A stretch of DNA of 64,000 nt from Paenibacillus sp. BK033. Lineage in GTDB: Bacteria; Bacillota; Bacilli; Paenibacillales; Paenibacillaceae. A model generated the notes under the pieces. The model was not told where the DNA came from. It saw only the letters and a list, made by a program, of their open reading frames with translations, and ran no database searches. Each line of letters opens with the position of its first letter. The first letter of the stretch is position 1. The stretch covers positions 62,001-126,000 of the forward strand of contig NZ_SLVP01000008.1 of NCBI RefSeq assembly GCF_004345425.1, read 5' to 3'. This document shows positions 16,537-25,627 of this stretch, piece after piece. The position numbers and the translations under genes are program-made.

Positions 16537-16764
16537 GCTTCAAGCTCCTCTCATCGATCACTTATTTGCCTCACGTACTTATGTCGATCTCGGAATGCGG
16601 ATTTCTACAATTAACGATAAAAATCCACCAAAAGATACGGGTAAGCCATATGCGTCCGTTTTATTTTTAGCACATAAAAGGGCCGCAACAGTCTGCCATC
16701 TGCAGCCCGTTACAGCCCATTCCTATGTTCGAAACGGCTTTTTCACGTCTTGGGCAGCCGGCCT

Positions 16765-18879
16765 CTAGCCCAGCTTCACCAGATTGTCCGCCGTGCGGAA
16801 AGCCAAAGCCATAATCGTGAGCACCGGATTTACTCCGCCGTTCGTCACGTGAACGGAACCATCGCTCACCCACAGATTGTCGTATCCGTGCACGCGGCCA
16901 GACGGATCGGTGACGGATGTCTCGGGATCATTCCCCATGCGCAGCGTGCCCGCTTGATGCTGACCCGCGCTTAAGCCCCCGCCCGGCTTGGTCTGCCAGA
17001 CTTCGCGCGCTCCGGCAGCCCACAGCCACTTCTCCGCCTGCTCTCCAAGCACAGCCGCAGCCCGAAGGGACTCGGGATGAACGCTGCCGGACAAGGAAGC
17101 AACCGGTATGCCAAAACGGTCCTTTACCGACTTCGACAGCTGCACTCTGGAGTCGGGGTTAGGGATTTCCTGAATGGGTCCTTGAATTTGGCTCGTGCGC
17201 AAGAAGGTATCGCGCATTGTTTCCTTGCCCTTCATCCCCCATCTCGCCGCATTCGGCGAAAGCGCCCGATACCAATGAATAAGAGGCAGCCGGGTAAACT
17301 CGTTCGCGAGCAGCCCTCCCCCGATAATCCCCAAATGGCTATGTTCCGTATTAAAAGTGGCTATGCTGACTCCTGGACCAAGGCCGTCTTGAACCACCTC
17401 GTCAAAAATCCCGTAAGCGCCGGAATAAACATGACCCTGCAGGTTTCTTCCCACTTGGCCGTTCCGGTTGCCGATTCCGTCCGGCTCTGAAGCGCTGGCG
17501 GAGTTAAGCAGGAGCCGCGCGCTTTCAATCGCTCCCGCGGCAACGATCACATGCCCCGCCCGTATTTGCCGGCGCTGGACCGAACCTTCCAATTCCTGCA
17601 CCAGACGAACTCCGGTTGCATGTTTTCCTCCCTCGGTATCTATGTACTCGACAACAGTATCGCAGATCAGATCGCAATTACCCGTAGCGACCGCTCTTAC
17701 CAGCATCGTATTATGCCCGCCGTTTTTGCTGTTCGTTGGACAGGCGAATCCCACGCATTGACCGCATCTGCCGCAAGCCTGCCGGCCATCCCTTTCAACC
17801 GAGTTGATAAGAAGCGGTACGGCCCCGGAATGCCAGCCCAGCTTTTGGGCAGCACGGGCTAACCGTTCGGCTTCCAGCGTCATAGGCATCGCGGGCATAG
17901 GATACGGACCGTGGCGCCTGCCCCTTCCAGGATGGGCGCTTCCATTTCCCGATACGCCAACCTCCCATTCCGCCCGCTGGTAATAGGGCTCAAGATCCTC
18001 GTAAGAGATCGGCCAGTCGGCAAGCGAGCTGCCTTTCGGTACCCCGTAATGGCTTGCCATACGGAAATCTATCGTATGAAACCGCCACGCCTGCGCCCCA
18101 TATACCCTCGTTCCTCCGCCAACCGTCATTGCATTATTGTGGTAATCGCCATCAATAGGCAGCGTAATTCGCTCGCTGCCGTCCGCCATAACAAACGTGC
18201 GAGGGTTTCCTTCCAGGCCCGGCCCCGTGTTATGCCCGTATTTGCTAATCCGGTGATTCCGCAGGTGATCCCTGCCAACCTGATCGTATTTCAGCCAGCT
18301 TCCGCGCTCGACAACAAGCACCTGCATGCCCGACTCGGCCAAGACAGCCGCAGCTACGGAACCCCCGGCTCCAGCCCCGATCACAACCGCATCGTATCGG
18401 TCCCGCAGCTGCTCAAGCGTTTTATGCGGAAAGTCGGCCTCAAGAGCCGGCGCGCTAGCTTCCGCCACAGGGCCAGGACGAAAGCCTATCATTTTCCACG
18501 ACTTTCCTTCTCTATTCCCTCCGGCTTCGGGAGTTCCATAATAACCTTCAGCTGATAGATTCAATAACGTATCAAAAAATAGCTTGGACGAAACAGGCCA
18601 GTCCGGGTAGGCACCGGATTCCGCCTTTTGCAGCAATTGATCTTGCTCATCGGTCAATAAATCCGGAAACAGCTTCCCATGAAGCCTTGTGGCTTCCTCT
18701 TGCAAGGAGCGGAGTCCGGGTTCAATCACCTTCGCCCAGACAGCAGCGTCTTGCTCGGCATAACGCTCCAAATAGGTTAAGACTCCCGCATCGCTTGCTG
18801 AAGGCCAATCATCGCCTGGAATCATCCGGTCCGTAATCGCTTTCAAAAGAGCATCCAAATGCAAATGATCTTGACTCAT
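16765..18879 (-). CDS. GMC-family oxidoreductase with N-terminal gluconate-2-dehydrogenase subunit 3-like domain
   Basis: 704 residues. Residues ~1-150 resemble the gluconate 2-dehydrogenase small subunit (Gluconate_2-dh3: LLKAITDRMIPGDDWPSASDAGVLTYLERY). The FAD-binding Rossmann motif is YDAVVIGAGAGGSVAAAVLAESGMQVLVVERG (~160-192). A cysteine group CGRCGQCVGFACPTNSKNGG lies near the middle. The C-terminal GMC signature is GTLRMGNDPETSVTDPSGRVHGYDNLWVSDGSVHVTNGGVNPVLTIMALAFR. Such enzymes oxidise sugars, alcohols or inositols and pass electrons to a carrier. Fusion of the two domains replaces the usual separate subunits; no cytochrome subunit is nearby. GGGAGG precedes ATG 18879. Confidence 0.85.
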   Translation of the reverse strand: MSQDHLHLDALLKAITDRMIPGDDWPSASDAGVLTYLERYAEQDAAVWAKVIEPGLRSLQEEATRLHGKLFPDLLTDEQDQLLQKAESGAYPDWPVSSKLFFDTLLNLSAEGYYGTPEAGGNREGKSWKMIGFRPGPVAEASAPALEADFPHKTLEQLRDRYDAVVIGAGAGGSVAAAVLAESGMQVLVVERGSWLKYDQVGRDHLRNHRISKYGHNTGPGLEGNPRTFVMADGSERITLPIDGDYHNNAMTVGGGTRVYGAQAWRFHTIDFRMASHYGVPKGSSLADWPISYEDLEPYYQRAEWEVGVSGNGSAHPGRGRRHGPYPMPAMPMTLEAERLARAAQKLGWHSGAVPLLINSVERDGRQACGRCGQCVGFACPTNSKNGGHNTMLVRAVATGNCDLICDTVVEYIDTEGGKHATGVRLVQELEGSVQRRQIRAGHVIVAAGAIESARLLLNSASASEPDGIGNRNGQVGRNLQGHVYSGAYGIFDEVVQDGLGPGVSIATFNTEHSHLGIIGGGLLANEFTRLPLIHWYRALSPNAARWGMKGKETMRDTFLRTSQIQGPIQEIPNPDSRVQLSKSVKDRFGIPVASLSGSVHPESLRAAAVLGEQAEKWLWAAGAREVWQTKPGGGLSAGQHQAGTLRMGNDPETSVTDPSGRVHGYDNLWVSDGSVHVTNGGVNPVLTIMALAFRTADNLVKLG

Positions 18880-18971
18880 TTCCCTAATCCCTCCCTGTTT
18901 CTAGCTGCTTTCATCATAAACCTCTATACGTATGGCATTCAAGCATCTTTCTCTTGCTCTGCGGTCTTGTC

Positions 18972-19030
18972 CCAGAAAGAATAAAGCGAGAAAAGGAGGT
19001 CTGGCGATGAGGCCCTCCTTTTCTCGCTTT
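18972..19030 (-). terminator. Terminator of the YheC/D pair
   Basis: AAAGCGAGAAAAGGAGG (18983-18999) and its complement (19014-19030) form a perfect 17-bp stem that overlaps the stop codon of the YheC/D gene. On the minus strand it is followed by TTCTTTCT. Confidence 0.85.
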
Positions 19031-20393
19031 AATTAGAAGCTTTGAAGCCGGAGAGTGCGTTGGCGTACAGCAATGGCTTAGCAACTTGCTTCAGGTATAG
19101 GTCCCTCTGCTTGGCATACAACGCCAGATGATGATCGGGTAAAATGTTCACTTCGAGCACATAAATATGACCGTTTTTATCCACCATCACATCAACGCCA
19201 ATATCGGCGTAATTCCCGCCTTTGGAATCGAATATTTTGCACGCCTTGGTGCAGATCTCGATCATTCGTTGCTGCGTCCGCAGCGACTGACTTCGGCTAT
19301 AGCCATAGGTACCTTGCAAAGCATTTAAACCTTTGCTTGCAAAGCCGGCGGAGGTGAAGTTCGTAACGATGCCGTTTTTCTTGCCGAACCTTGCGATGAC
19401 ACCCGTACAGGACCACTGAAGCTGTTCGTTTTTTTGCATAATCACTCTGAAGTCGATGCCTCTGCCGCCCTGTCGTTTCATTTCTATCCCTTGCTGCACG
19501 ATATATTGATGCTCCCGCAGGAGATTCGCTAGAAAACCGGCTGCTTCCTTGGACCCTACGGATACGATTCGATAAGGACTGGCCTTTTTATTATTTTCGG
19601 GGTAAATGAACTGATAGCCATCCCCTTTGCGAACCGCCTTTATTATCCCCCTGGCCATAGATTCCATCGTAGGCTTCAAATAAACGGCGTTATAGCGGGA
19701 TAACATCTCATCCAAATCCTTGCGGCTCTGCAGCTTTCTCGTATGAGGCAAATGCTTGCGGATCGCCGGATGCGGGGAAAGCCATTTCCACAACTTCCAT
19801 TTGTTGAAATGGTCGCCAAGGAAATAACCGTTGAACAGACGCGGGCCAAGCACCCGTTTGAGAGCTCTATAAGTGGGCGGGTTCAGCGCTGCTCTTCGAT
19901 ATAAAGCGGAAGGATACGGGAAAGTGCCAAGGGTCCAATTCGGCTTCGCGCCTCCCGGAGTATAATAGTACCCTCGAATCTTTTTCGCTTGCAAGGAAAT
20001 ATCGTCTGCCCGGCAAATATAGATTAAGCCCTGTATCTGAGAATAGGGGCGTAAGTAATCATTGTAATTCTTTACTTTCTCCATGGTAATGGCAGCCCCA
20101 GGTTTAAACGCGACGATGCCCAGCACTGGACCGATGTGGACATGATTCCCCTTGACCAATACCTTATATTTCAAAGAAGGAAGGCTATACCCCTCCAGCG
20201 ATTGCGACGAAATACCGATTGTATCGCTTGGCAAGTTTGGTGATACCTTCACCTTTAGTTGTCTGTTCCAGGCTCCGAAATGTACCTTTACGGTTGATGG
20301 TTTACTTGCTAATTTCCGCAAAAAAGCTTGGTTGACGTGTAAGCTGTCTTTCTCCGCATGATGCAGCTTTTTAACATACATCGCCATGATCAC
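19029..20393 (-). CDS. YheC/YheD-family spore coat-associated ATP-grasp protein (1)
   Basis: 454 residues in the longest frame. The N-terminal ~200 residues are a beta-rich YheC/D domain (VKVHFGAWNRQLKVKVSP; IRGYYYTPGGAKPNWTLGTFPYPSALYRR). The C-terminal half is an ATP-grasp fold, with VYLKPTMESMARGIIKAVRKG as the ATP-binding loop, IDFRVIMQKNEQLQWSCTGVIARFGKKNGIVTNFTSAGFA, and ADIGVDVMVDKNGHIYVLEVNILP at the metal site. Family members coat spores; the ligase substrate is unknown. The frame overlaps the upstream gene by GTGA; ATG 20387 with AAGGAAGG eight bases before it is the better start. It is the second gene of a two-gene operon. Confidence 0.83.
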   Translation of the reverse strand: MIMAMYVKKLHHAEKDSLHVNQAFLRKLASKPSTVKVHFGAWNRQLKVKVSPNLPSDTIGISSQSLEGYSLPSLKYKVLVKGNHVHIGPVLGIVAFKPGAAITMEKVKNYNDYLRPYSQIQGLIYICRADDISLQAKKIRGYYYTPGGAKPNWTLGTFPYPSALYRRAALNPPTYRALKRVLGPRLFNGYFLGDHFNKWKLWKWLSPHPAIRKHLPHTRKLQSRKDLDEMLSRYNAVYLKPTMESMARGIIKAVRKGDGYQFIYPENNKKASPYRIVSVGSKEAAGFLANLLREHQYIVQQGIEMKRQGGRGIDFRVIMQKNEQLQWSCTGVIARFGKKNGIVTNFTSAGFASKGLNALQGTYGYSRSQSLRTQQRMIEICTKACKIFDSKGGNYADIGVDVMVDKNGHIYVLEVNILPDHHLALYAKQRDLYLKQVAKPLLYANALSGFKASN

Positions 20394-21727
20394 GGCCTTC
20401 CTTTCAACGGATGGCTTGTGCCGAAGCCGGCTAGTTTTTTGGCGTACAGCATATTCGCTTTAATCGTCCGGTGGAACATTTGTGTCTCTCCTGCGTCCAA
20501 AGCGATCGTATGATTGGGATCATTATGATTAACCTCGATAATCCATAATTTATTCCGTGTATCCAGAGCAAAGTCAAAGCCCAGATTAGCGGCATGATAA
20601 CCCGATGACGCCAGCTGCTTCGCAATAGTTCGAGCAATCTTTTCCATCCTGAGGCAAGTTGCTCCAGCTTCGGCTTCCCCCTTATGCAGAATCCTTCGAA
20701 GCGCCCGTTTACCCTCCATGGCTGTTCCGCCTTTGGATATATTGCTTACAATGGACCTTCGAGGTCCGAGCCTTGCGATAATCCCCATCCGCTTCCATTT
20801 CCCCCGCCCGTCTTTCACGAGGATTAACCGAAAATCGATGAGACGCTCCTGGGAGGAGACCAGCTTTATACTTTCTTGAATCAGATAGCCGGATTGATGA
20901 TTTTGTTTCCGAAGGAATTGGCCCAGCTCCCGCACATTGCCAAAAACCTTCTTCAACGAGCCTTTATGCGTAACCGTAATTTTAGTATCTTGTTTGGACA
21001 CTTTGAGAATATGACTCCCGAATGATCCTTGTACCGGCTTCATATAGACCTCATCGCTTTGCTCAAGCATTCGGGTAATGTCCTGCGGACTCTGATACAG
21101 AATGGTTCTGGGCAGATGGGTTCTAACGCTTCCGTTCCGGGAGAGAAGCTTGTGCATGCTCCATTTATCCAGTCGAAAGTTATTAAAGACGGTTCTTCCA
21201 AGGCTCTGTTGAAAATGGGCCATTAATGGCGTACTGGTTAACGATTTATTCAGGATGGACGAGGGATACCGGTATTGGCCGTATATCCATGTCTTTTTTA
21301 CAGGTGAATACATAAACCCTCGAATCGTCTTCGTCCGAGGTTGAACATCATTCGGGGAAAACGCTAGCAATGCGCCGTTTACGTGACGGTGCGTCTTCGC
21401 GTAATGGAGTAAATTTTTAAAGGGAAGACTGCCCTTTATCTTATCCACAAGAAGACCGATATAAGGGCCTACGATCAGCGTATTACCATCCTTACGGACT
21501 TGAAATTGTCCTTCTGCCGGTATCTTTAATTGTTTCATGCATGCATCAGAGACGAGCATTTGGCCTTGCGGAACCTTCTCTGAGGTCATCAATTTCATTG
21601 GAATGGTCGTAACACCGAATTGGAGAAAGAGACTTTGGTTTCGGGATAAATTCCACTTCTTCAGGAATGTTGAAGCGACCAGGACCGTATCAGGCGGTAG
21701 AGAGGCACGACTGCGAATCTTGATCAT
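20390..21727 (-). CDS. YheC/YheD-family spore coat-associated ATP-grasp protein (2)
   Basis: 445 residues, first gene of the minus-strand pair and overlapping the next by four bases. The N-terminal domain is of the YheC/D type (TVLVASTFLKKWNLSRNQSLFLQFGVTTIPMKLMTS; IRGFMYSPVKKTWIYGQYRYPSSILNK). The ATP-grasp half has VYMKPVQGSFGSHILKVSKQD, IDFRLILVKDGRGKWKRMGIIARLGPRRSIVSNISKGG and ANLGFDFALDTRNKLWIIEVNHNDPNH. In B. subtilis, YheC and YheD are likewise adjacent and associated with the spore coat. It shares only moderate similarity with its two neighbours, so the three genes are old duplicates. Confidence 0.83.
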   Translation of the reverse strand: MIKIRSRASLPPDTVLVASTFLKKWNLSRNQSLFLQFGVTTIPMKLMTSEKVPQGQMLVSDACMKQLKIPAEGQFQVRKDGNTLIVGPYIGLLVDKIKGSLPFKNLLHYAKTHRHVNGALLAFSPNDVQPRTKTIRGFMYSPVKKTWIYGQYRYPSSILNKSLTSTPLMAHFQQSLGRTVFNNFRLDKWSMHKLLSRNGSVRTHLPRTILYQSPQDITRMLEQSDEVYMKPVQGSFGSHILKVSKQDTKITVTHKGSLKKVFGNVRELGQFLRKQNHQSGYLIQESIKLVSSQERLIDFRLILVKDGRGKWKRMGIIARLGPRRSIVSNISKGGTAMEGKRALRRILHKGEAEAGATCLRMEKIARTIAKQLASSGYHAANLGFDFALDTRNKLWIIEVNHNDPNHTIALDAGETQMFHRTIKANMLYAKKLAGFGTSHPLKGRP

Positions 21728-21880
21728 GGTTGGGATACTTTCCTTCCATTAAGAATCAGCTATGCATTAGTCTATTATTCGTGTTCTACAGTGTTACTTT
21801 GTTGATCATAATTGGGCCTTGTGTCCTTTTCATCCTTGATTCATACACTGAAATAAAATCAAGGAGGGGAGGCTTTATTT

Positions 21881-22951
21881 GTGGCAACACTCGGAATCAT
21901 GTGGGATCGGATGAATAAGGGCGTTTTCAAATGGCAGGCCAAGGCCATTCGAGCAGCCGGGTTTGACAAGTTGTTATTGTTTAAGCCCGACCGTGTCGAT
22001 CGACGATATCGAACTATTTCCGGATGGGTCTATGAGAATAATCAATGGCGCTATGAGCCAAAATCCCCGTATCCTTCTATCATCTACGATCGCGGCATCT
22101 ATAGCGGCCGAATGCTCAAGGAAGCTAGACAAGTGAAAGAAACCATCGGCATTCCTTTTGCGGGGGATTGGCTGGGAAACGATAAATGGACGATTCATAA
22201 ACACCTCTCGGTAAATACAAAGCTTCGTCCCTATCTCATCCCTACTCTGCTCTTAAGCCATGATCAAGCCGTGCATACGATGCTTCATAAATATAAAAAG
22301 GCCATTATTAAACCGCTTGGCACCCACAAAGGAACGGGCATATTGAAGCTTTCCTATTTGAACGGGAAATATGTGATAGAGGAAAATAGAAGGAAAAGCA
22401 TCCACTTATCTAAAGAGGGATTGCATGGGAAGCTTGCTCAGCTGCGCAGAAAGAGGAATTATCTCGTTCAAAGATGGGTAGATATAACCGATGCTGCGAA
22501 TAGAGTCTACGATATTCGCGTACTCATTCAGAAAAATGTACTTGGACAATGGCATCTGACCGGGATGGGCGTACGTTTGGGGAAAGCAGGAAACATTACA
22601 TCAAATCTAGCTACTGAAGGCAGCGCGAAGGAGATTATCTCTTTCTTATCCAAACAATTCGGCCATACGCGGGCATTACGGCTTGAGCAAAAGCTTCGGG
22701 AGCTGGCCTTTGAAATAGCTGCACAGCTGGAACGATCCTTCCAAAAACGGCTGGTCGAGCTTGGCCTTGATTTCGGGATTGACCGTCAGTTCCATATCTG
22801 GATCATCGAGGCTAACGCCATACCCGGCAAAGAGGTGTTTAAGCGGGCCGCATCTCCAAAAGTGTTCAATCAAAGCCTGCAGCTTCCGATTTATTATGCG
22901 GGCTTCTTGCATAGGAGGCTTTCGGGGGGAAAAACTCGGCGCAAGCAATGA
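21881..22951 (+). CDS. YheC/YheD-family ATP-grasp protein (3), short form
   Basis: 356 residues, divergent from the other two YheC/D genes. It lacks the ~100-residue N-terminal beta domain and begins directly MATLGIMWDRMN. The tag IRGxxYxP seen in the longer forms appears as ISGWVYENNQWRYEPKSPYPSIIYDRG. The ATP-grasp core is complete: AIIKPLGTHKGTGILKLS, VYDIRVLIQKNVLGQWHLTGMGVRLGKAGNITSNLATEGSA, and LVELGLDFGIDRQFHIWIIEANAIPGKEVF. It starts with GTG at 21881, eight bases after GGGGAGG. It precedes a LysM-GMC oxidoreductase on the same strand. Its function in the spore is unknown. Confidence 0.82.
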   Translation: MATLGIMWDRMNKGVFKWQAKAIRAAGFDKLLLFKPDRVDRRYRTISGWVYENNQWRYEPKSPYPSIIYDRGIYSGRMLKEARQVKETIGIPFAGDWLGNDKWTIHKHLSVNTKLRPYLIPTLLLSHDQAVHTMLHKYKKAIIKPLGTHKGTGILKLSYLNGKYVIEENRRKSIHLSKEGLHGKLAQLRRKRNYLVQRWVDITDAANRVYDIRVLIQKNVLGQWHLTGMGVRLGKAGNITSNLATEGSAKEIISFLSKQFGHTRALRLEQKLRELAFEIAAQLERSFQKRLVELGLDFGIDRQFHIWIIEANAIPGKEVFKRAASPKVFNQSLQLPIYYAGFLHRRLSGGKTRRKQ

Positions 22952-23138
22952 ATGGCATTGCCGGAATAATAGCTATGATGAAGAAGTTCATGCTGATGGG
23001 CGATACTATCCTGCTTGTAACGATTATTCGAGGTTGCAGTCACTAGCCCCAGACAACAATCCAAGCGCCCCTTTAATACGTTCACCGAAAAGCGTATATA
23101 TATTAATAATCATTGACGACCACAACCGGGGTGAACAC

Positions 23139-24734
23139 ATGAAGATTTGGGTGGCCAAGGAAAGAGATACCCTTAGAAGCATAGCTCAACATTGGGAGGT
23201 TGACGTGCATGATCTCCTCTTCATCAATCCGCATATAACGAACCCGGAAATGATTATTCAAGGCATGATTGTCAACATCCCCGAGCTTAATGCGCGCCCT
23301 CAGGCAAGGGTCACCCCCTTGCCTGTCCCCGTGTGCCCTATAGCCCAACCTGTCAGGCTTCTCGACCAATGGGTGCCCCTGACACCCTTGTCCGAAATGG
23401 AACAAGCTGAATATGATGTCCTTATTATCGGTACCGGTATCGGCGGCACTGCCGCGTTATGGAGACTCTGCGAACAGTTAGGCAAAAGCTCCATTAGGAT
23501 CGGGATTATCGATCGGGGCGGATTGCTGCTGCCTACAAACGCGTTAAACACTCCGACACTATCCAATTGGAATAATATGATGAAATATTACTTAAGTCCG
23601 GCCATTACGGAGCCAATAGGCGACCTTCTGCCTGAATATTCAGGGTTGAGAATGGTGTATGCTCTCGGAGGAAGGACACTATTCTGGGCTGGTACTACAC
23701 CCCGAATTCCTCCTTTTGAATTTGCGAACTGGCCGATCACCTACAAAGAGATCGAGCCCTATTACAATCTCGCAGAGCAGGCCATGCAAGTAAACCGATA
23801 TAGCTCGCCCTACAATCAACTTCTGCTAAGACGGCTTTGGCAAGGGGGGTACCCCGAGTCGGGATTAGTACCGGAAGCGGTAGACCGCAACGGCTTCAGC
23901 GTACTTTTCAGCTCTCTTAACTTCCTTGGGGAAGCCTTACGTCTTGGAAACTTTGATTTAGCCGTTAATGCCAGAGCCGTCCGGATCCTGACCAATGGGC
24001 GGAGCGTCACCGGCGTAAAAGTGATGTCTCCGGATAAAACATCGCATTTGCTAAGAGCAAGGACCGTAATTGTAGCAGGAAGCTCATTCGAAACTCCACG
24101 GCTGCTGCTCTCCTCAGGGATTCCGGGAAGAGCGATCGGGCATTATCTGATCAACCATTCTTATATGAAATCTCAGGGAACCTTGAAACCGGAGGACACG
24201 GCCGAAGGCATGGTATCTCTATTCATTCCTCAGACGGAGAATCGTCCTTATCAGTTTAAAATCGGTGGAACGAAGACGTACTTGGAGTTCGATGTCTCGG
24301 GCAGAATCGTTCCACGCTTTGACAATTACGTCTGCTTGGATCCGAGCAGAACGGATGACTACGGCATTCCAAGCTTCCGGGTGAATTTCTCCTACAATGA
24401 TGAGGATAAAGCCGTTATGGCGCAGATGGTTAAAGCCATCCGTCAAGTCGCTTCCGTCATGAAAATGAATCTGACCCCTGCATCCGACCGGCCAGAGATA
24501 TGCATCTGGCCTCCGGGAGCGGAGAACCATGATGCCGGAACATGCCGTATGGGAGATGACCCGGCGACATCGGCAACGGATCGCAATGGCCAAATTCATG
24601 GGATATCCGGTCTTTACGTGGCGGATAATAGTCTAATTCCTTCATTCGGTCCGGTGAATCCGACCTTAACTACCGGAGCATTGGCTATACGTACGGCAGA
24701 CCATATCATTAAGCAATTTAAAGCAGTAAAATGA
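23139..24734 (+). CDS. LysM domain-GMC oxidoreductase fusion
   Basis: I start this at ATG 23139, not 22761, because the upstream 126 codons overlap the YheC/D gene and look random; GGGGTG precedes 23139. The 531-residue product begins with one LysM domain (MKIWVAKERDTLRSIAQHW to MIIQGMIVNIPEL, residues ~1-52) of the kind in spore-coat SafA. A proline linker follows, then a GMC-type FAD enzyme: YDVLIIGTGIGGTAALWRLCEQ (FAD site, ~90), YALGGRTLFWAGTTPRI, and GTCRMGDDPATSATDRNGQIHGISGLYVADNSLIPSFGPVNPTLTTGALAIRTADHI. It has no signal peptide, which suits a mother-cell protein that binds cortex peptidoglycan. Confidence 0.75.
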   Translation: MKIWVAKERDTLRSIAQHWEVDVHDLLFINPHITNPEMIIQGMIVNIPELNARPQARVTPLPVPVCPIAQPVRLLDQWVPLTPLSEMEQAEYDVLIIGTGIGGTAALWRLCEQLGKSSIRIGIIDRGGLLLPTNALNTPTLSNWNNMMKYYLSPAITEPIGDLLPEYSGLRMVYALGGRTLFWAGTTPRIPPFEFANWPITYKEIEPYYNLAEQAMQVNRYSSPYNQLLLRRLWQGGYPESGLVPEAVDRNGFSVLFSSLNFLGEALRLGNFDLAVNARAVRILTNGRSVTGVKVMSPDKTSHLLRARTVIVAGSSFETPRLLLSSGIPGRAIGHYLINHSYMKSQGTLKPEDTAEGMVSLFIPQTENRPYQFKIGGTKTYLEFDVSGRIVPRFDNYVCLDPSRTDDYGIPSFRVNFSYNDEDKAVMAQMVKAIRQVASVMKMNLTPASDRPEICIWPPGAENHDAGTCRMGDDPATSATDRNGQIHGISGLYVADNSLIPSFGPVNPTLTTGALAIRTADHIIKQFKAVK

Positions 24735-24739
24735 ACAGC

Positions 24740-24785
24740 GAACCCCCCGGACATCCGCGTCTATGCGGATCCGGGGTTCTTTTCC
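24740..24785 (+). terminator. Terminator of the LysM-GMC gene
   Basis: GAACCCC and CGGATCC-type arms pair (24740-24779) with inner ATCCGC/GCGGAT, followed by TTTTCC. It also faces the convergent ThuA-like gene. Confidence 0.8.
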
Positions 24786-24792
24786 AATTAAC

Positions 24793-25503
24793 TTACCTTG
24801 CCGCCCATACCATGCCCCGCCGAATCATCTCCGTTATCTGGGGAACTAACACGATATCCGGGGAATGGCCCGGCGTGAGCACATAAACTTTGCCCTTCCC
24901 ATACATCTTCCACCACGCGATGGGCATCGTGACCGGTCTCCATACGAGAGGAGGATTCACCCTGTCGAAGCAAGTGACGGCCAGCACTCGTATGGAAGGA
25001 TCCATCAGCACGTAGAACTGCTCCGTCATCTTCAGGACAAAATTGCCAATACCGATGACAAGCGGGTTGTATGGGTCCGTCATGCAAACGCTGTAAGTCG
25101 CCCCTTGCTCGCCGGGGTGCGCGATGAACTGTCCCCCGATCATTCCCTGATACCTGACTTCGCCGCGGAATGCGTCGACGATTCCGCCGTGAATCCCTGC
25201 GATTCCCGTCCCGCTGGCAACCGCATTCAGCAAATTGTCCAGCTGTTGTCCGGTAATCGTCCCGAGCGTCCATACGGGTACGATCAAATCCGTTCGTTTC
25301 AGCTTCTCCATGTCCAGAAACACATCAAGCGTATCGGATACCTCCACTATAAAATGCTCCTGCCGCAATATCTGAGCCAGTATCCCGGCCACCTCGCGCG
25401 GATCATGCCCAGGGTAACCGCCCTGCACGATTAAAGCGCTCTTGCGTTCCAAGCTCTGCCAAGGACGCGCCGAACCTGCCCCGAAGGCCTGCGAATGGTT
25501 CAT
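24793..25503 (-). CDS. ThuA-like domain protein
   Basis: The 236-residue protein has the ThuA/glutamine-amidotransferase-like fold. SALIVQGGYPGHDPREVAGILAQIL is the first strand-loop, GIAGIHGGIVDAFRG corresponds to the ThuA IHGG motif, and PIAWWKMYGKGKVYVLTPGHSPD is the C-terminal GKGRVFY-GH motif. ThuA-type proteins occur in sugar (trehalose) catabolism and many glycoside operons, but the reaction is poorly defined. There is no signal peptide. The gene stands between a spore-associated oxidoreductase and the ger operon, from which it diverges, so a spore role is possible but not shown. Confidence 0.82.
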   Translation of the reverse strand: MNHSQAFGAGSARPWQSLERKSALIVQGGYPGHDPREVAGILAQILRQEHFIVEVSDTLDVFLDMEKLKRTDLIVPVWTLGTITGQQLDNLLNAVASGTGIAGIHGGIVDAFRGEVRYQGMIGGQFIAHPGEQGATYSVCMTDPYNPLVIGIGNFVLKMTEQFYVLMDPSIRVLAVTCFDRVNPPLVWRPVTMPIAWWKMYGKGKVYVLTPGHSPDIVLVPQITEMIRRGMVWAAR

Positions 25504-25579
25504 GACAGCCCTTCCCTCCAGTATTTTCTCCCGACCAATTTATGCGGTGATGTATCGGCCTATGATCTACATCTCGAAT

Positions 25580-25608
25580 GCATATTTATTTCCATCGATT
25601 GCATAATA
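25580..25608 (+). promoter_or_regulatory. Possible sigma-G promoter of the ger operon
   Basis: GCATA (25580-25584) and CATAATA (25602-25608) with a 17-bp spacer fit the forespore sigma-G pattern. ger operons are sigma-G dependent in Bacillus. The start near 25615 would give a very short leader beginning at the SD, which weakens the call. Confidence 0.4.
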
Positions 25609-25627
25609 ACACCAGGTGGTGGTCTAT

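Noticed and set aside
21842..21849. CATACACT as a sigma-E -10 box before the third YheC/D gene
   Set aside because: No matching -35 element lies at the required spacing.
22761..23138. Long N-terminal extension of the LysM-GMC frame
   Set aside because: It overlaps the YheC/D gene, has no ribosome site and no domain; ATG 23139 gives a clean LysM start.
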